The translations under genes and the position numbers were made by a program. 64,000 nucleotides of DNA. It comes from Amycolatopsis acidicola (GTDB lineage Bacteria; Actinomycetota; Actinomycetes; Mycobacteriales; Pseudonocardiaceae). The stretch is taken from contig NZ_VMNW02000013.1 in the NCBI RefSeq assembly GCF_007713735.2, positions 80,348 to 144,347 of the forward strand. The letters run 5' to 3'. Position 1 is the stretch's first letter, and each line of letters opens with the position of its first letter. The notes beneath the pieces were generated by a model. That model worked only from the letters and a program-made list of their open reading frames with translations, searched no databases and had not been told where the DNA came from. Of the stretch, positions 40,690-51,956 are shown one piece after another.

Positions 40690-41367
40690 TTACGGCGGTC
40701 CGGCCTTGTACCCCACGCCGCGGACGGTCAGCACGACCTCCGGGTGCTCCGGGTCCTTCTCGACCTTCGACCGCAGCCGCTGGACGTGCACGTTGACCAG
40801 CCGGGTGTCGGCCGCGTGCCGGTAGCCCCAGACCTGCTCCAAGAGCACCTCGCGGGTGAACACCTGGCGCGGTTTGCGGGCGAGCGCGACGAGCAGGTCG
40901 AACTCGAGCGGGGTGAGCGGGATGGCCTTGCCCTCCCTGGTCACCTCGTGCCCCGGCACGTCGATGGTGAGGTCGCCGATCGCCAGCGACTCCGCCGGCT
41001 CGGCCTCCGTCCGGCGCAGCCGCGCGCGGACCCGCGCGACGAGCTCCTTGGGCTTGAACGGTTTGACCACGTAGTCGTCCGCGCCCGACTCGAGGCCGAG
41101 CACGATGTCCACGGTGTCGCTCTTGGCCGTCAGCATGACGATGGGCACGCCGGACTCGGCCCGGATCGCCTTGCAGACGTCGATCCCGTTCATCCCGGGC
41201 AGCATCAGGTCCAGCAGGACCAGATCCGGTTTCAGGTCCCGCAGCGCGGGCAGCGCACGGGAACCGTCCGGGACGACCGCCGTATCGAACCCCTCCCCGC
41301 GCAGCACGATGGTGAGCATCTCCGCGAGCGCGGGGTCGTCGTCGACCACCAAGACACGTGCCTTCAT
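40690..41367 (-). CDS. mtrA: response regulator MtrA
   Basis: A 225-residue OmpR-family regulator. The receiver has DDD near residues 9-11, phospho-Asp in LVLLDLMLPGMNG, Thr in VMLTAKS and Lys in VVKPFKPKEL; the winged helix has TPLEFDLLVALARKPRQVFTREVLLEQVWGY and RLVNVHVQRLRSKVE. It is the essential master regulator of cell division and envelope genes in related actinobacteria. A GAATAT box six bases before the ATG could be a -10, as no ribosome site is seen. Confidence 0.97.
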   Translation of the reverse strand: MKARVLVVDDDPALAEMLTIVLRGEGFDTAVVPDGSRALPALRDLKPDLVLLDLMLPGMNGIDVCKAIRAESGVPIVMLTAKSDTVDIVLGLESGADDYVVKPFKPKELVARVRARLRRTEAEPAESLAIGDLTIDVPGHEVTREGKAIPLTPLEFDLLVALARKPRQVFTREVLLEQVWGYRHAADTRLVNVHVQRLRSKVEKDPEHPEVVLTVRGVGYKAGPP

Positions 41368-41444
41368 GACCACATATTCGCACTTGGGACACCGTTCGTG
41401 ACTTCCGACCCGGGATCGGAGCACCAGACGTGGAAAGCTTAGCC

Positions 41445-42086
41445 CTAATGGACCAGTGCGCGGGCCGTTCCGGTCGCGTCGAAGATCGTGGTCCCGTCCA
41501 CCACTCGCCACTCCGACAGCCACGAGCCGGCGGCCAGCTGGTCGTAGACGGCGGCGCAGCGAACCTGCAGATCATCATCGGTTTCGAAGACGTCCCGAGC
41601 ACGGTCCACTTCGGACTGAGCACGCCGCTCGGCCCGCTCCGCGGCGACCTCGGCGCTGACCCGGAGCAGGATCTGGGTGTCGGGGACCGGTAACCCGAAC
41701 CGGGCGATCTCCAGCTCGCGAACCCACTTCACGAACTCGCCGTTCGCGTCCTGGCGCAGCCGGGCGGCGCCGTACGCGGCGTTGGAGGAGACATAGCGGT
41801 CGAGCAGGAGGACGTCGTTGTCGCGGAGGGCGGCGTTCAGCTCGTCGAGCGCGCCGCGCCTGTCGAGCGCGTAGAGCAGGCCCATGCCGTACACGGATTC
41901 GCCGAGGTCACCGTGCTCGCGATGCAGCGCTTCGCGGATGAAGTCGGCATGCACGCTTCGCCCGTAGCGCGGGAAAGCCAGCGTCGCCACGCTCGCGCCT
42001 TCTTCGTGCAGCGCCGCTGTCAACGCGGCGGAGACCGTGCGCTTGCCCGCTCCGTCGAGACCTTCGATGACGACCAGTCGACCCAC
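41445..42086 (-). CDS. tmk: thymidylate kinase
   Basis: A 213-residue dTMP kinase: P loop [10 protein letters not shown], the mycobacterial-type [27 protein letters not shown] (DR motif) and a LID-region Arg cluster. It makes dTDP for DNA synthesis. TACGGT at 42094-42099 lies exactly seven bases before the GTG at 42086, so a leaderless start is preferred over the GTG at 42110. It lies upstream of mtrA on the same strand, the mycobacterial order. Confidence 0.95.
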   Translation of the reverse strand: MGRLVVIEGLDGAGKRTVSAALTAALHEEGASVATLAFPRYGRSVHADFIREALHREHGDLGESVYGMGLLYALDRRGALDELNAALRDNDVLLLDRYVSSNAAYGAARLRQDANGEFVKWVRELEIARFGLPVPDTQILLRVSAEVAAERAERRAQSEVDRARDVFETDDDLQVRCAAVYDQLAAGSWLSEWRVVDGTTIFDATGTARALVH

Positions 42087-42302
42087 GGGCAGAACCGTAC
42101 CCGCGGTCACCGGCCGCGATGCCTCGCCCTGGCCTTGCGTTTCGCCGCCGCTCGGCGTTGCCGGGCTCCGGGCCGAAGACGTGCCGGGCGGCGCGCACGG
42201 ATCCGTTCTCGTGGATCTCGTACACGCCGACCCGGGACTGGCCGCCCGGACTACCTACCGGGCCGTGAGGTTTGTCCAGCCAAGTACCACCGCACGGCTA
42301 CC

Positions 42303-43775
<1,473 letters not shown>

Positions 43776-43861
43776 ATCGGCATTTCCTCCAAGATTCGGC
43801 GACACCTGAACAGTACCGTTGTCGGTTCACCGCCGAACACCCTCGAAAAGGAGGCGTCCAC

Positions 43862-46162
43862 GTGCCGATCCCCGGCCCGGAGACCAGGATCGTCGAACTG
43901 CGTGTGCCCGGGCTCACCGGTACGACCGGGGAGTCCCTGCTCGACGCGGTGAGCACGGTCGAGGTCGCCGGCGACGGGGTGGGGAAGGTGATCCGGCCCT
44001 CAGACCGGTTGCGCCGTCCCGCTCCGGGCCCGGTGCTGCAGGCGCTCGGCCGCTCGGTGCCGCGCACGCTCGAGGGCTACCTCTGGGGCGGGATGACCTC
44101 GGGCGGAGCCGCGAAGGCGACGTGGGCGCTGCTGTTCCCGTTCTCGCTGGCCAACGTCGCGCACTGGATGTTGCCGCCCGTGCCGGACGGCAGCCGGGCT
44201 GCGGGCGCGCTCGGCGGGCTGTGCCGGAGTCTGCTGCGCGTCGGCGCGCTGCTGCTGACGATGCTGCTGGTCGGGCAGCTGTCGGTGATCGCGCTGGACC
44301 TGTTCGCGGCGCAGTGCCTCGCGCCGGGCGCCCGCTGCCTGACGGTGGTGCCGGACTCGTGGCGCGATCCGGTGTGGCTGCGCACAGCCGTCGGCCTGGT
44401 GCCGGTGGCGGTGGTGCTTCTCGTGCTGCACGGGGTGTCCGGCACGAACTGGACAGTCCGGTCGAAGGACGTCAAACCCCGGCGCGGGGATCTGCCCGGC
44501 GACACGGTGCGCGGCGGCACGGACTCGCCGGTGTTGCGCCATCTGCACACGGTCGCGGCGCTCGGCACGGTGTCGGTGTTCGCGCTCGGCGGGCCCTTCC
44601 GCGCGCCGGACGCGCTGCCGCAGCTGATCATCTGGATCTGCGCGCTCGCGCTCGTGCTGGCGGCGCTGGTGACGGCGGGCGCGGGCGTCCGGGAGCTGCA
44701 CCGGTGGGCCCAGCGCAGCGTGCTGGTGTTCGCGGTACTCGTGATGATCTCCGTGATCCCGTTCCGGGCGAACTCGCCCTCGGGGGCGAATTCCACCGTC
44801 GAAGCCCTCGCCGCCGCGCTGTTGATCGTGACAGTGCTGTTCGCGTTGTTGCTCATCCCGGCGGCGCTGCTGGCGCGGCGCACCTGGAGCTCGCTGCCGA
44901 AGCGGCTGCGCCCGTGGTTCGGCGGCTGGGCGGCCGCCCCCGTGCTGGTCTTGGCGAGCCTGCTCGGCGGCGGGTTCGGCGCCGGGCTGGCGATCGCGCT
45001 GCGCAAGCTGGCCGGGGCGAGCCAGCTGCAACTGCCGGACAGCTACACCCCGGTGACGATGCTGTGGGGCGCCGGGCTGGTGCTGGCCGCGGTACTCGGC
45101 CTGCTCGGGTTCGCGGTCGGCGTGCCGATGCGGCGGTTCCGTCGCGGGATCCCGGAAGTCGTGCGGCTGCTGCAGGAGAAGGACGAGAAGCTCGCCGCCG
45201 CCGCGTGGGCACGCTCGTCCTGGGAGCGCCGGCACCTGCACCACCTGGCTTTCGGCGTGGTGGCGGGCATGTCGGTCTGCGCGGCGGCGTTGCTGGTGGC
45301 ACGCTTCGGTTTCCGCACGCTGCCAAGCTGGCTGGACCCGTTCTCGGCGCTCGGGGTCGTCGCGCTCGGCGCGCTCGCGCTCGGGCTGCTGCGGGTGGTC
45401 TACACAGCGGCGCGGAACCCGGGCCGCAACAGGCATCTCGGCGCGCTGGCCGACCTCGTGTGCTTCTGGCCGCGCGCGGCGCATCCCGCGATTCCGCCGT
45501 GCTATGCGCTGAAGGTGGTGCCCGAGCTGGCCGCGCGCGCGAAGGAACACCTCGCGGAGCCGAACACGCGGGTGGTGCTCGCCGGGCACAACACCGGGAG
45601 CCTGCTGGCGGTGATCGCGACAGCGCGGTTGATGCACGGGCTGAACGAGGACCAGCGGGAGCGGGTCGGCCTGCTCACCGCGGGATCGCCCCTGCAGTGG
45701 GGTTACCAGCGCGCCTTCCCGGCCGTGCTGCCACACGAGTCACTCGGTGCGCTGTATGGGGAACTGAGCGGGCGCTGGCGCGGCCTCGCCCGCGGCACGG
45801 ACATCTTCGGCGGCGGCGTGACGACGTGGCGGCAGCAGGTGGTGGACGGGAAACTGGTCGGCGACGGCTTCCGCGAAGACGGCAAGACCGGCCCGCTCGA
45901 CGCGGCGCAGCCGGGGCCCACCGGGGCGCTCGTCCTCGGCGGTGACCACTGGCTGCCGGACCCGATCCCGAGCACCCCCGCCAGCCGCCGCTGGGCCGCG
46001 GGAGTGCTGGGGCACAACGACTACGAGGTGGATCCGGAATGGGACCGGGCGGTCGCGATGGCCGCCGGGCTGGAGATCCCCGGCAGGCCGTCGCGTCCGT
46101 TCGGGGAACAGGTCCCGCTCTTCCCGGACCTGCCCCGCTTCAACCTCAACTTCGCTCGCTGA
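43862..46162 (+). CDS. large integral membrane protein with degenerate alpha/beta-hydrolase elements
   Basis: A 766-residue protein. The N-terminal ETRIVELRVPGLTGTTGESLLD resembles the strand and Gly loop that open hydrolase-like actinobacterial membrane proteins. About ten membrane spans occupy residues 70-530, and a cytoplasmic C-terminal part holds VVLAGHNTGSLLAVIATARLM. That is a lipase nucleophile elbow (GxSxG) with Asn577 in place of Ser, so catalysis is doubtful. The GTG at 43862 follows AAAGGAGG. Divergent from sahH. The role is unknown; lipid-related binding or scaffolding is a guess. Confidence 0.75.
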   Translation: MPIPGPETRIVELRVPGLTGTTGESLLDAVSTVEVAGDGVGKVIRPSDRLRRPAPGPVLQALGRSVPRTLEGYLWGGMTSGGAAKATWALLFPFSLANVAHWMLPPVPDGSRAAGALGGLCRSLLRVGALLLTMLLVGQLSVIALDLFAAQCLAPGARCLTVVPDSWRDPVWLRTAVGLVPVAVVLLVLHGVSGTNWTVRSKDVKPRRGDLPGDTVRGGTDSPVLRHLHTVAALGTVSVFALGGPFRAPDALPQLIIWICALALVLAALVTAGAGVRELHRWAQRSVLVFAVLVMISVIPFRANSPSGANSTVEALAAALLIVTVLFALLLIPAALLARRTWSSLPKRLRPWFGGWAAAPVLVLASLLGGGFGAGLAIALRKLAGASQLQLPDSYTPVTMLWGAGLVLAAVLGLLGFAVGVPMRRFRRGIPEVVRLLQEKDEKLAAAAWARSSWERRHLHHLAFGVVAGMSVCAAALLVARFGFRTLPSWLDPFSALGVVALGALALGLLRVVYTAARNPGRNRHLGALADLVCFWPRAAHPAIPPCYALKVVPELAARAKEHLAEPNTRVVLAGHNTGSLLAVIATARLMHGLNEDQRERVGLLTAGSPLQWGYQRAFPAVLPHESLGALYGELSGRWRGLARGTDIFGGGVTTWRQQVVDGKLVGDGFREDGKTGPLDAAQPGPTGALVLGGDHWLPDPIPSTPASRRWAAGVLGHNDYEVDPEWDRAVAMAAGLEIPGRPSRPFGEQVPLFPDLPRFNLNFAR

Positions 46163-47669
46163 CTTCCCCGGCCGTCGCCTCGGCGTTGCGCTTGCCGAGC
46201 AGTGAATGCCTTCGGCTGTAAGCGAAGTAGACGATCACGCCGACGACCATCCAGACGACGAACCGCAGCCACGTCAGCACGGTCAGGTTCAGCATCAGCC
46301 ACAGGCAGGCCACGATCGCGAGGATCGGCACGACCGGCACCCACGGCACGCGGAACGAGCGCGGCAGGTCCGGATGCGTCCGGCGCAGGATCAGCACGCC
46401 CGCCGAGACCAGCACGAACGCGAACAGCGTGCCGACGTTGACCATTTCCTCCAGCTTGTCGGCCGGGAAGAACGTGGCGGCGATCGCGACGAGCAGGCCG
46501 ACCAGGATCGTCGCCCTGGCCGGGGTGCCGCGCTTGCCGGTGTGCGCGAGCTTGCGCGGCAGCAGGCCGTCACGCGACATCGCGAACAGCACGCGCACCT
46601 GGCCCAGCATCAGCACCATGACCACGGTGGTCAGCCCGGCGAGCGCGCCGAAGGAGATGACGTTCGCCGCCCAGTCGACGCCGTTGACGGAGAACGCCGT
46701 GGCGAGAGTCTTGTGGCTGCCGTCGCCGGCCGACGTGGCGAGGTCCTTGTACGACACCATGCCCACGACCACCAGCGAGACCGCCACGTACAGCACGGTC
46801 ACGATGGCGAGCGAGCCGAAGATCCCGCGCGGCACCGAACGCTGCGGGTTCTTCGTCTCCTCCGCCGTGGTGGCGACGACGTCGAACCCGATGAAGGCGA
46901 AGAACACCAGCGAAGCGCCGGCGAGCAGCCCGAACGCGCCGAACGAACTGCTGCCCCCGCCCGCGATCAGGGAGAACAGCGACTGGTTCACGCCGGTCTC
47001 GCCGGAACTGCTGCCGGCGTTCGGCGGGACGAACGGGTGGTAGTTGGCGCCCTTGATGTAGAAGATGCCGAGGATGATCACGAACAGCACGATCGCGACC
47101 TTGATCCCGGTGATCACCATGGAAAACCGGGAGGACAGCTTCGTGCCCAGCGCGAGCAGCGTGGCCAGCACGACGACCAGCACCAGCGCGCCCCAGTCGA
47201 CGGTCAGGCCGCCGATGTCGAACGTGCTCTTCGCGCCGTCGCCGAAGATGTAGCCGAGCACCGTTTCCAGGTACACCGACCAGCCCTTGGCCACCGCGGC
47301 CGCACCGACGGCCAGCTCCAGCACCAGGTCCCAGCCGATGATCCAGGCCATGAACTCGCCGAAGGTGGCGTAGGAGAACGTGTAAGCGCTCCCCGCGACG
47401 GGGACCGTCGAGGCGAATTCCGCGTAGCAGAGCGCGGCGAGCCCGCAGGCGATGGCGGCGAGCACGAAGGCCACGGAGACCGACGGGCCCGCGTAGTCAC
47501 CGGCCGTACGAGCGGTCAACGTGAAGATGCCCGCGCCGATCACGACCGCGACCCCGAACACCGTCAGGTCCCAGGTGCTGAGGTTGCGCCTCAGCCTGGT
47601 TTCCGGTTCGTCGGTGTCCTTAATGGACTGATCGATGGATTTCGTCCGCCACAGACCGTTTCCCGGCAA
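46146..47669 (-). CDS. APC-family cationic amino acid transporter (CAT type)
   Basis: A 507-residue permease with 12 predicted spans. TM1 contains the substrate motif GVAVVIGAGIFTLTA, and the segment VFFAFIGFDVVATTAEETKNPQRSVPRGI is typical of the CAT subfamily. It corresponds to M. tuberculosis Rv3253c by type and position. The TTG at 47669 has AAAAGGAG upstream. The 3' end overlaps the convergent membrane-protein gene by 17 bp. Arg/Lys uptake is likely, though the substrate is not proven. Confidence 0.92.
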   Translation of the reverse strand: MPGNGLWRTKSIDQSIKDTDEPETRLRRNLSTWDLTVFGVAVVIGAGIFTLTARTAGDYAGPSVSVAFVLAAIACGLAALCYAEFASTVPVAGSAYTFSYATFGEFMAWIIGWDLVLELAVGAAAVAKGWSVYLETVLGYIFGDGAKSTFDIGGLTVDWGALVLVVVLATLLALGTKLSSRFSMVITGIKVAIVLFVIILGIFYIKGANYHPFVPPNAGSSSGETGVNQSLFSLIAGGGSSSFGAFGLLAGASLVFFAFIGFDVVATTAEETKNPQRSVPRGIFGSLAIVTVLYVAVSLVVVGMVSYKDLATSAGDGSHKTLATAFSVNGVDWAANVISFGALAGLTTVVMVLMLGQVRVLFAMSRDGLLPRKLAHTGKRGTPARATILVGLLVAIAATFFPADKLEEMVNVGTLFAFVLVSAGVLILRRTHPDLPRSFRVPWVPVVPILAIVACLWLMLNLTVLTWLRFVVWMVVGVIVYFAYSRRHSLLGKRNAEATAGEVSERS

Positions 47670-47735
47670 GGTGCTCGCTCCTTTTCCACATCTGGATCGC
47701 AGAGTTGGAAAATCACCCTACTGTATCGAAAGTCA

Positions 47736-47819
47736 CGAATCCGACCGGCAGTCACGGCCATCCAGCAAACGTAGGCCGCCTCCGGTTGGTCGGTTTTGGC
47801 CTTCTTTAGGTCGGATTCG
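47736..47819. repeat. 84-bp element with ATCCGACC terminal inverted repeats, copy 2
   Basis: CGAATCCGACC (47736-47746) is the exact reverse complement of GGTCGGATTCG (47809-47819). The end motif is shared with the 90-bp element at 15500-15589. Its left half (ATCCGACCG, CAGTCACGG, TCCAGC, TAGGC in order) is also similar to 2749-2785 upstream of lpqW. It lies between the permease and the cation-efflux gene. Confidence 0.5.
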
Positions 47820-47846
47820 CGACGGCGGCATAAGTCGGACCGCTCG

Positions 47847-48764
47847 TCAACCCACGGTGCTGCGGTCCAGATCGGGCTCCAGGTAGATCAGCCTCGCGGT
47901 GGGCACCTTCGCGCGTACCTTCGCCTCCGCCTCGTCGATGGCGGTCGCGACCTTGGCGACGTCGAGATTGGGCGTGAGCGCCAGTTTCGCCGCGACCAGC
48001 AGTTCCTCCGGGCCGAGGTACTGGGTGCGGATGTGGATCACCCGCTCCACGTGACCACCGGTCAGCTCGGCGACGATCGTGTCCAGCTCGCCGTCGGTGG
48101 CGCCCTCGCCGATCAGGAGGCTCTTCATCTCCACGATGAGGATGATCGCGATGACCCCGAGCAGCGCGCCGATCATGATGGTGCCGATGCCGTCCCACAC
48201 CGGGTCGCCGGTCAGCTCCGACAGCCCCACGCCGAGCAGCGCGAACACGAGGCCGAGCAGCGCGCCGGTGTCCTCCAGCAGCACCACCGGCAGCTCCGGC
48301 GTGCGGGACTGGCGGATGAAGCCCCACCAGGAGACGTCACCCTTGATCTTGCGGGACTCGCCCATCGCCGTGAAGAAGCTGTAGCCCTCGAGGCAGATCG
48401 CGACCACCAGGATGACCACCGCGACCAGCGGCGCGGTCAGCGGCTCGGGGTGCTCGACCTTGTGGATCCCTTCGTACAGCGCGAAAACCGAGCCGAGCGT
48501 GAACAGCATCAGCGCGACGACGAACGAGTAGAAGTAGCGATCCCGGCCGAAGCCGAACGGGTGCTCGCGCGTGGCCCGGCGCCGCGACGTCTTCTGGCCG
48601 AGCAGCAGCAGACCCTGGTTCGACGTGTCGGCGAGCGAGTGCACCGACTCGGCGAGCATCGAGGACGAACCGGTGAACAGGAATCCGACGAACTTCGCCA
48701 CCGCGATCCCGGCGTTCGCGCCCAGCGCCGCGACGATCGCCTTGGTGCCACCGCTTGCCGACAC
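47847..48764 (-). CDS. cation diffusion facilitator (ZnT9-like group)
   Basis: A 305-residue CDF protein with six spans. TM2 carries the metal-site HxxxD (SVHSLADTSNQGLLLLG) and HPFGFGRDRYFYSF follows. The TM5 metal motif is replaced by LLEDTGALLG as in ZnT9-like members, so metal choice may differ from zinc. A cytoplasmic ferredoxin-like C-terminal domain is present (residues 215-300). The GTG start at 48764 follows GAGGGGGT. Confidence 0.88.
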   Translation of the reverse strand: MSASGGTKAIVAALGANAGIAVAKFVGFLFTGSSSMLAESVHSLADTSNQGLLLLGQKTSRRRATREHPFGFGRDRYFYSFVVALMLFTLGSVFALYEGIHKVEHPEPLTAPLVAVVILVVAICLEGYSFFTAMGESRKIKGDVSWWGFIRQSRTPELPVVLLEDTGALLGLVFALLGVGLSELTGDPVWDGIGTIMIGALLGVIAIILIVEMKSLLIGEGATDGELDTIVAELTGGHVERVIHIRTQYLGPEELLVAAKLALTPNLDVAKVATAIDEAEAKVRAKVPTARLIYLEPDLDRSTVG

Positions 48765-48815
48765 ACTGACCCCCTCGAAGGTCTCCCGATTTGTCGGGAT
48801 GAGCCTACGTGGGAC

Positions 48816-49295
48816 TCAGCTCAGCAAGGGCAGGCCCCCGACCAGTTTGGCGATCTTGTTGCGCGGTCCGATCAGCCCGATGGCGTAGTACTCCAGGTCG
48901 CCTTCGCCGGTTTCGCCGAGGCCCGCGCGGTACTCCTCGTACGACCGGCTCGCCTGCGCGTGCTTGGTCATGTCCGCGATGAACACGCCCTCCTTCGTCG
49001 CGGCCTTCGCCCGGATCTCGTGCAGTTTTCCGGCGTCCGCGGCCAAGATCGAGCAGCCGCTCCACGGCAGGCCCGCGTGCACGTGGCCGGACGCGTCCTC
49101 CACCTCGCCGCCGATCAAGTCCGGCAAGACCGCCGCGGCCGCCGCACCGAGGCAGGCCGTGGCGTTCGCGACCAGGCCGGGGCCCCGCGACGGGTCCGCG
49201 ACGATGACCCATTTGAGCTTCGCCGACCGCGTGCTCGCCCCGGCCTGGATGTCTGCGGCGAGAACCGCGTTCATCTCCTGATGTTCTGTACTCAC
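48816..49295 (-). CDS. DUF2000 family protein
   Basis: A 159-residue protein of the DUF2000 fold: KLKWVIVADPSRGPGLVANATACLGAAAAAVLPDLIGGEVEDASG, PWSGCSILAADAGKL and a C-terminal YYAIGLIGPRNKIAKLVGGLPLL. Families of this fold are often divergently paired with Lrp/AsnC regulators, as here, and may bind a small ligand. TAGCTT at 49304-49309 lies eight bases before the GTG at 49295, giving a probable leaderless start; ATG 49274 is the alternative. Confidence 0.82.
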   Translation of the reverse strand: MSTEHQEMNAVLAADIQAGASTRSAKLKWVIVADPSRGPGLVANATACLGAAAAAVLPDLIGGEVEDASGHVHAGLPWSGCSILAADAGKLHEIRAKAATKEGVFIADMTKHAQASRSYEEYRAGLGETGEGDLEYYAIGLIGPRNKIAKLVGGLPLLS

Positions 49296-49366
49296 AGCGC
49301 CCAAAGCTAGGACTAGATATCCTGACCTGCCACCAACTCCGAATTTAGTTCGACGGAAGGCGGGTC

Positions 49367-49846
49367 ATGGCCGAGCTCGACGAACTTGATAAGGCACTCC
49401 TGCGGGAATTGCAGCGCGACGGTCGGCGCACCAACCGCGAACTCGCCGCCGCCACCGGGGTTTCGCCGTCCACCTCGCTCGAGCGCGTGCGCGGGCTGCG
49501 GGAGCGCGGCGTGATCCGCGGCTTCCTGCTCGACGTGGACCTGGCCGAGATCGGCCGACCCGTGCAGGCGCTGATCGCCCTGCGCGTACATCCGCCGAAG
49601 CGGCAGGTGATCGAGGCCTTCCGCGAATGGGTCGCGCTGCTGCCGGAAACGGTGGGCGTGTTCGTGGTGTCCGGCGGCGAGGACTTCCTGGTGCACGTCG
49701 CCGTGCCGGACAACGACGCGCTGTACGCGTTCGTCATCGACCGCCTCACCCAGCGCCCGGAGGTGGCCGATGTGCGCACGAGCGTGGTCTACGAACACAT
49801 CCGCAGCCGCGTGATCGAGCCCACCGAAACCAGGAAGCGCCGCTGA
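49367..49846 (+). CDS. Lrp/AsnC family regulator
   Basis: A 159-residue regulator with an N-terminal helix-turn-helix (LDELDKALLRELQRDGRRTNRELAAATGVSPSTSLERVRGLRERGVI) and a C-terminal RAM ligand domain (IALRVHPPKRQVIEAF, VFVVSGGEDFLVHVAV). The ATG follows GGAAGGCGG. Divergent from the DUF2000 gene with 71 bp between starts; that gap has short palindromes (AGGAC-TAGAT-ATCCT near 49311, GAACTAAATTC near 49345), so control of the neighbour and itself is likely. Confidence 0.92.
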   Translation: MAELDELDKALLRELQRDGRRTNRELAAATGVSPSTSLERVRGLRERGVIRGFLLDVDLAEIGRPVQALIALRVHPPKRQVIEAFREWVALLPETVGVFVVSGGEDFLVHVAVPDNDALYAFVIDRLTQRPEVADVRTSVVYEHIRSRVIEPTETRKRR

Positions 49847-49879
49847 CCGTCGAAGCCTCCATCCAGCGGTAGGGAGTCG

Positions 49880-51946
49880 ATGATGGCCAAGTTCGGTGTG
49901 CTGGGCCCGCTCCGGGTCGACGACGGCGATCTGCGCCTGCGCGGCGAGCGGCAGCGCTCGTTGCTGGCGATGCTGCTCTTCCGCGCCAACCAGGACGTGC
50001 CGGTGCCGCAGCTGGTGGACGCCTTGTGGGTCGGCGAACCGCCGAAGTCCTACGCCTCCAACCTGCACACCTACGTCCAGCGGCTCCGCCGCCGGCTCGA
50101 CGGCGCGGCGATCGACCACACCGGCAACGCTTACCGCATTCGCGTGAATCCGCGGGATCTCGACCTGCTGGTGTTCCGCGCCGAAGCGGCCGAAGGCAGG
50201 AAGGCGGCCGCGCAGGGCGATCACGTCCGCGCGGCGGAACACCTGCGCCGCGCCCTGCGCCAGTGGCGCGGCAACCCGCTCATCGATCTGCACGTGCCGC
50301 CGCTGGACACCGAAGCGCGAGGCCTGGAGGCGGAGCACCTCGCGGTGCTGGAGGACTGCATCGACGCCGAACTGGCTTCGGGCAAGCACACCGAACTCGT
50401 CGGCGAGCTGACCGCGCTCCTCGCGGAAAACCCTTTGCGAGAAAGGACTGCGGCGCAGTTGATGCTCGCGTTGCAGGGCGCCGGGCGGCAGGCCGAAGCG
50501 CTGGAGGTCTACCAGCGCACGCGCGGGCGTCTCGTGGAAGAGCTCGGTGTCGAGCCGAGCGGGGTGCTCCGGCGTGCGCAGGCGACAGTGTTGCGGAGCG
50601 AAGAGCTGACGCCGCCCACGCCGTGGCCGATCTGCCAGCTGCCGTCCGACCTCCTCGATTTTTCCGGCCGTGACAAGGAAATCGACGAACTGGCCGGGCT
50701 GCTCACCGGTCCCGGGATGCCACTGGTGGTGCTCAACGGCGAGCCGGGCGCGGGCAAGTCGACGCTGGCCACGAAGGTCGCGCACAAGCTGCGCAACGAG
50801 TTCCCGGATGGGCAGCTGTTCATCCCGTTGACGGGAACGGCCGCGCCGCGCGACGTCGGGGCTCTGCTCAACGACGTACTGCGCGCGCTCGGGGTGAGCG
50901 GCTCGGCGATCCCGGACGACGTGCGGGCTCGCGCGTCGGCGTATCGCGGGCAACTCACCGACAGGCGGGTGCTCGTCGTACTCGACGACGCGGCCGACCC
51001 GGCGCACGTACGCGCGCTACTGCCCGGCACGCCCGGCTCAGCCGTGCTGGTCACCAGCAGGCGGCGGCTCAGCGCGTTGGAAGGCGCACGCCGGTTCGAG
51101 CTGGGGCCGCTCAGCGACGACGAAGCGGGGGAACTGCTCGCCCGCATCGCGGGCCCGGAACGTGTTGCCACCGAACGGAAATCGGCCGCGCGGATAGCCG
51201 CTGCCTGCGGCAACCTCCCGCTGGCGCTGCGCATCGCGGGCACTCGGCTCGCGCTGCGGCCGAACCTCCCGCTCGCCGCGCTCGCGGACAAACTCGAGGA
51301 CGTGTTGCGGCGGCTCGACGAACTGACCGTGAGCGACCTGCAACTGCGGGGCAGCATCGCGTTGAGCTACCAGGCGCTGGGCCAGGAGGCGCAACGCGGT
51401 TTGCGCGCGATCGCCCGGTGCCGCAACGAAAACCAGCCCGGCTGGGCGGTCGCCGCGCTCATCAACCAGCCGGACGCGGACCGCACGGTGGAAGAGCTGG
51501 TCGAGGCTGGCCTGCTGGTGCCCAACGGCGCCGACGCGACCGGCGAGCCCCGGTACCGGCTGCACGACATGGTGCGCGTGTTCGCGACCGAAGCCGGCGT
51601 GGAGGCGGACTCCCGCGACGAGCGAGTGGCTTCCGTGCGGGGTCTCGTGGACGCCGCGCTGAACCTGTCCGACGCCGCGGCCCGCCTGCTTCCCGGCGGC
51701 GAGCACCTGCCCGCGGTGGAGCTTCCGCCGCAGCCGTTGCCCGCGGACTTCGTGGCGAAGCTGCTCGCCGATCCCCGCGTGTGGTTCGAAACCGAACGCG
51801 CGAACCTGCTCAGCGCCGTCGCGTCGATCACCGCGCTCGGCTGGCGCCGCGACGCCGAACTGATCATGGACCGGCTCGCCGTGTACCTGCGCCTGCGCCG
51901 CAACCACGCCGACCTGCGAACGGGCTACGACATACTGGGCGCCTGA
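49880..51946 (+). CDS. AfsR/SARP-type regulator with NB-ARC domain
   Basis: A 688-residue regulator: an OmpR-like winged helix (residues 1-95), a bacterial transcriptional activator domain (95-240), then an NB-ARC ATPase with P loop LNGEPGAGKST, RRVLVVLDDAA (Walker B) and GNLPLALRIAG. It ends about 250-300 residues earlier than AfsR; the C-terminal TPR sensor is absent. Such proteins activate secondary-metabolite or developmental genes, but no biosynthetic cluster is adjacent. It begins ATGATG after GTAGGGAG. Confidence 0.9.
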   Translation: MMAKFGVLGPLRVDDGDLRLRGERQRSLLAMLLFRANQDVPVPQLVDALWVGEPPKSYASNLHTYVQRLRRRLDGAAIDHTGNAYRIRVNPRDLDLLVFRAEAAEGRKAAAQGDHVRAAEHLRRALRQWRGNPLIDLHVPPLDTEARGLEAEHLAVLEDCIDAELASGKHTELVGELTALLAENPLRERTAAQLMLALQGAGRQAEALEVYQRTRGRLVEELGVEPSGVLRRAQATVLRSEELTPPTPWPICQLPSDLLDFSGRDKEIDELAGLLTGPGMPLVVLNGEPGAGKSTLATKVAHKLRNEFPDGQLFIPLTGTAAPRDVGALLNDVLRALGVSGSAIPDDVRARASAYRGQLTDRRVLVVLDDAADPAHVRALLPGTPGSAVLVTSRRRLSALEGARRFELGPLSDDEAGELLARIAGPERVATERKSAARIAAACGNLPLALRIAGTRLALRPNLPLAALADKLEDVLRRLDELTVSDLQLRGSIALSYQALGQEAQRGLRAIARCRNENQPGWAVAALINQPDADRTVEELVEAGLLVPNGADATGEPRYRLHDMVRVFATEAGVEADSRDERVASVRGLVDAALNLSDAAARLLPGGEHLPAVELPPQPLPADFVAKLLADPRVWFETERANLLSAVASITALGWRRDAELIMDRLAVYLRLRRNHADLRTGYDILGA

Positions 51947-51956
51947 CGAAAGAGGG

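Noticed and set aside
41908..42225. A possible small protein ([18 protein letters not shown]...) between sahH and tmk
   Set aside because: The first 25 residues look protein-like, but there is no ribosome site and the frame runs 179 bp into tmk in another frame with Arg-rich composition. It could be a decayed gene; not supportable as a feature.
49880..51946. Secondary-metabolite gene cluster around the AfsR/SARP regulator and the sugar epimerase at 13242
   Set aside because: The two genes are 36 kb apart and surrounded by conserved housekeeping genes; no synthase, NRPS or tailoring genes are seen.
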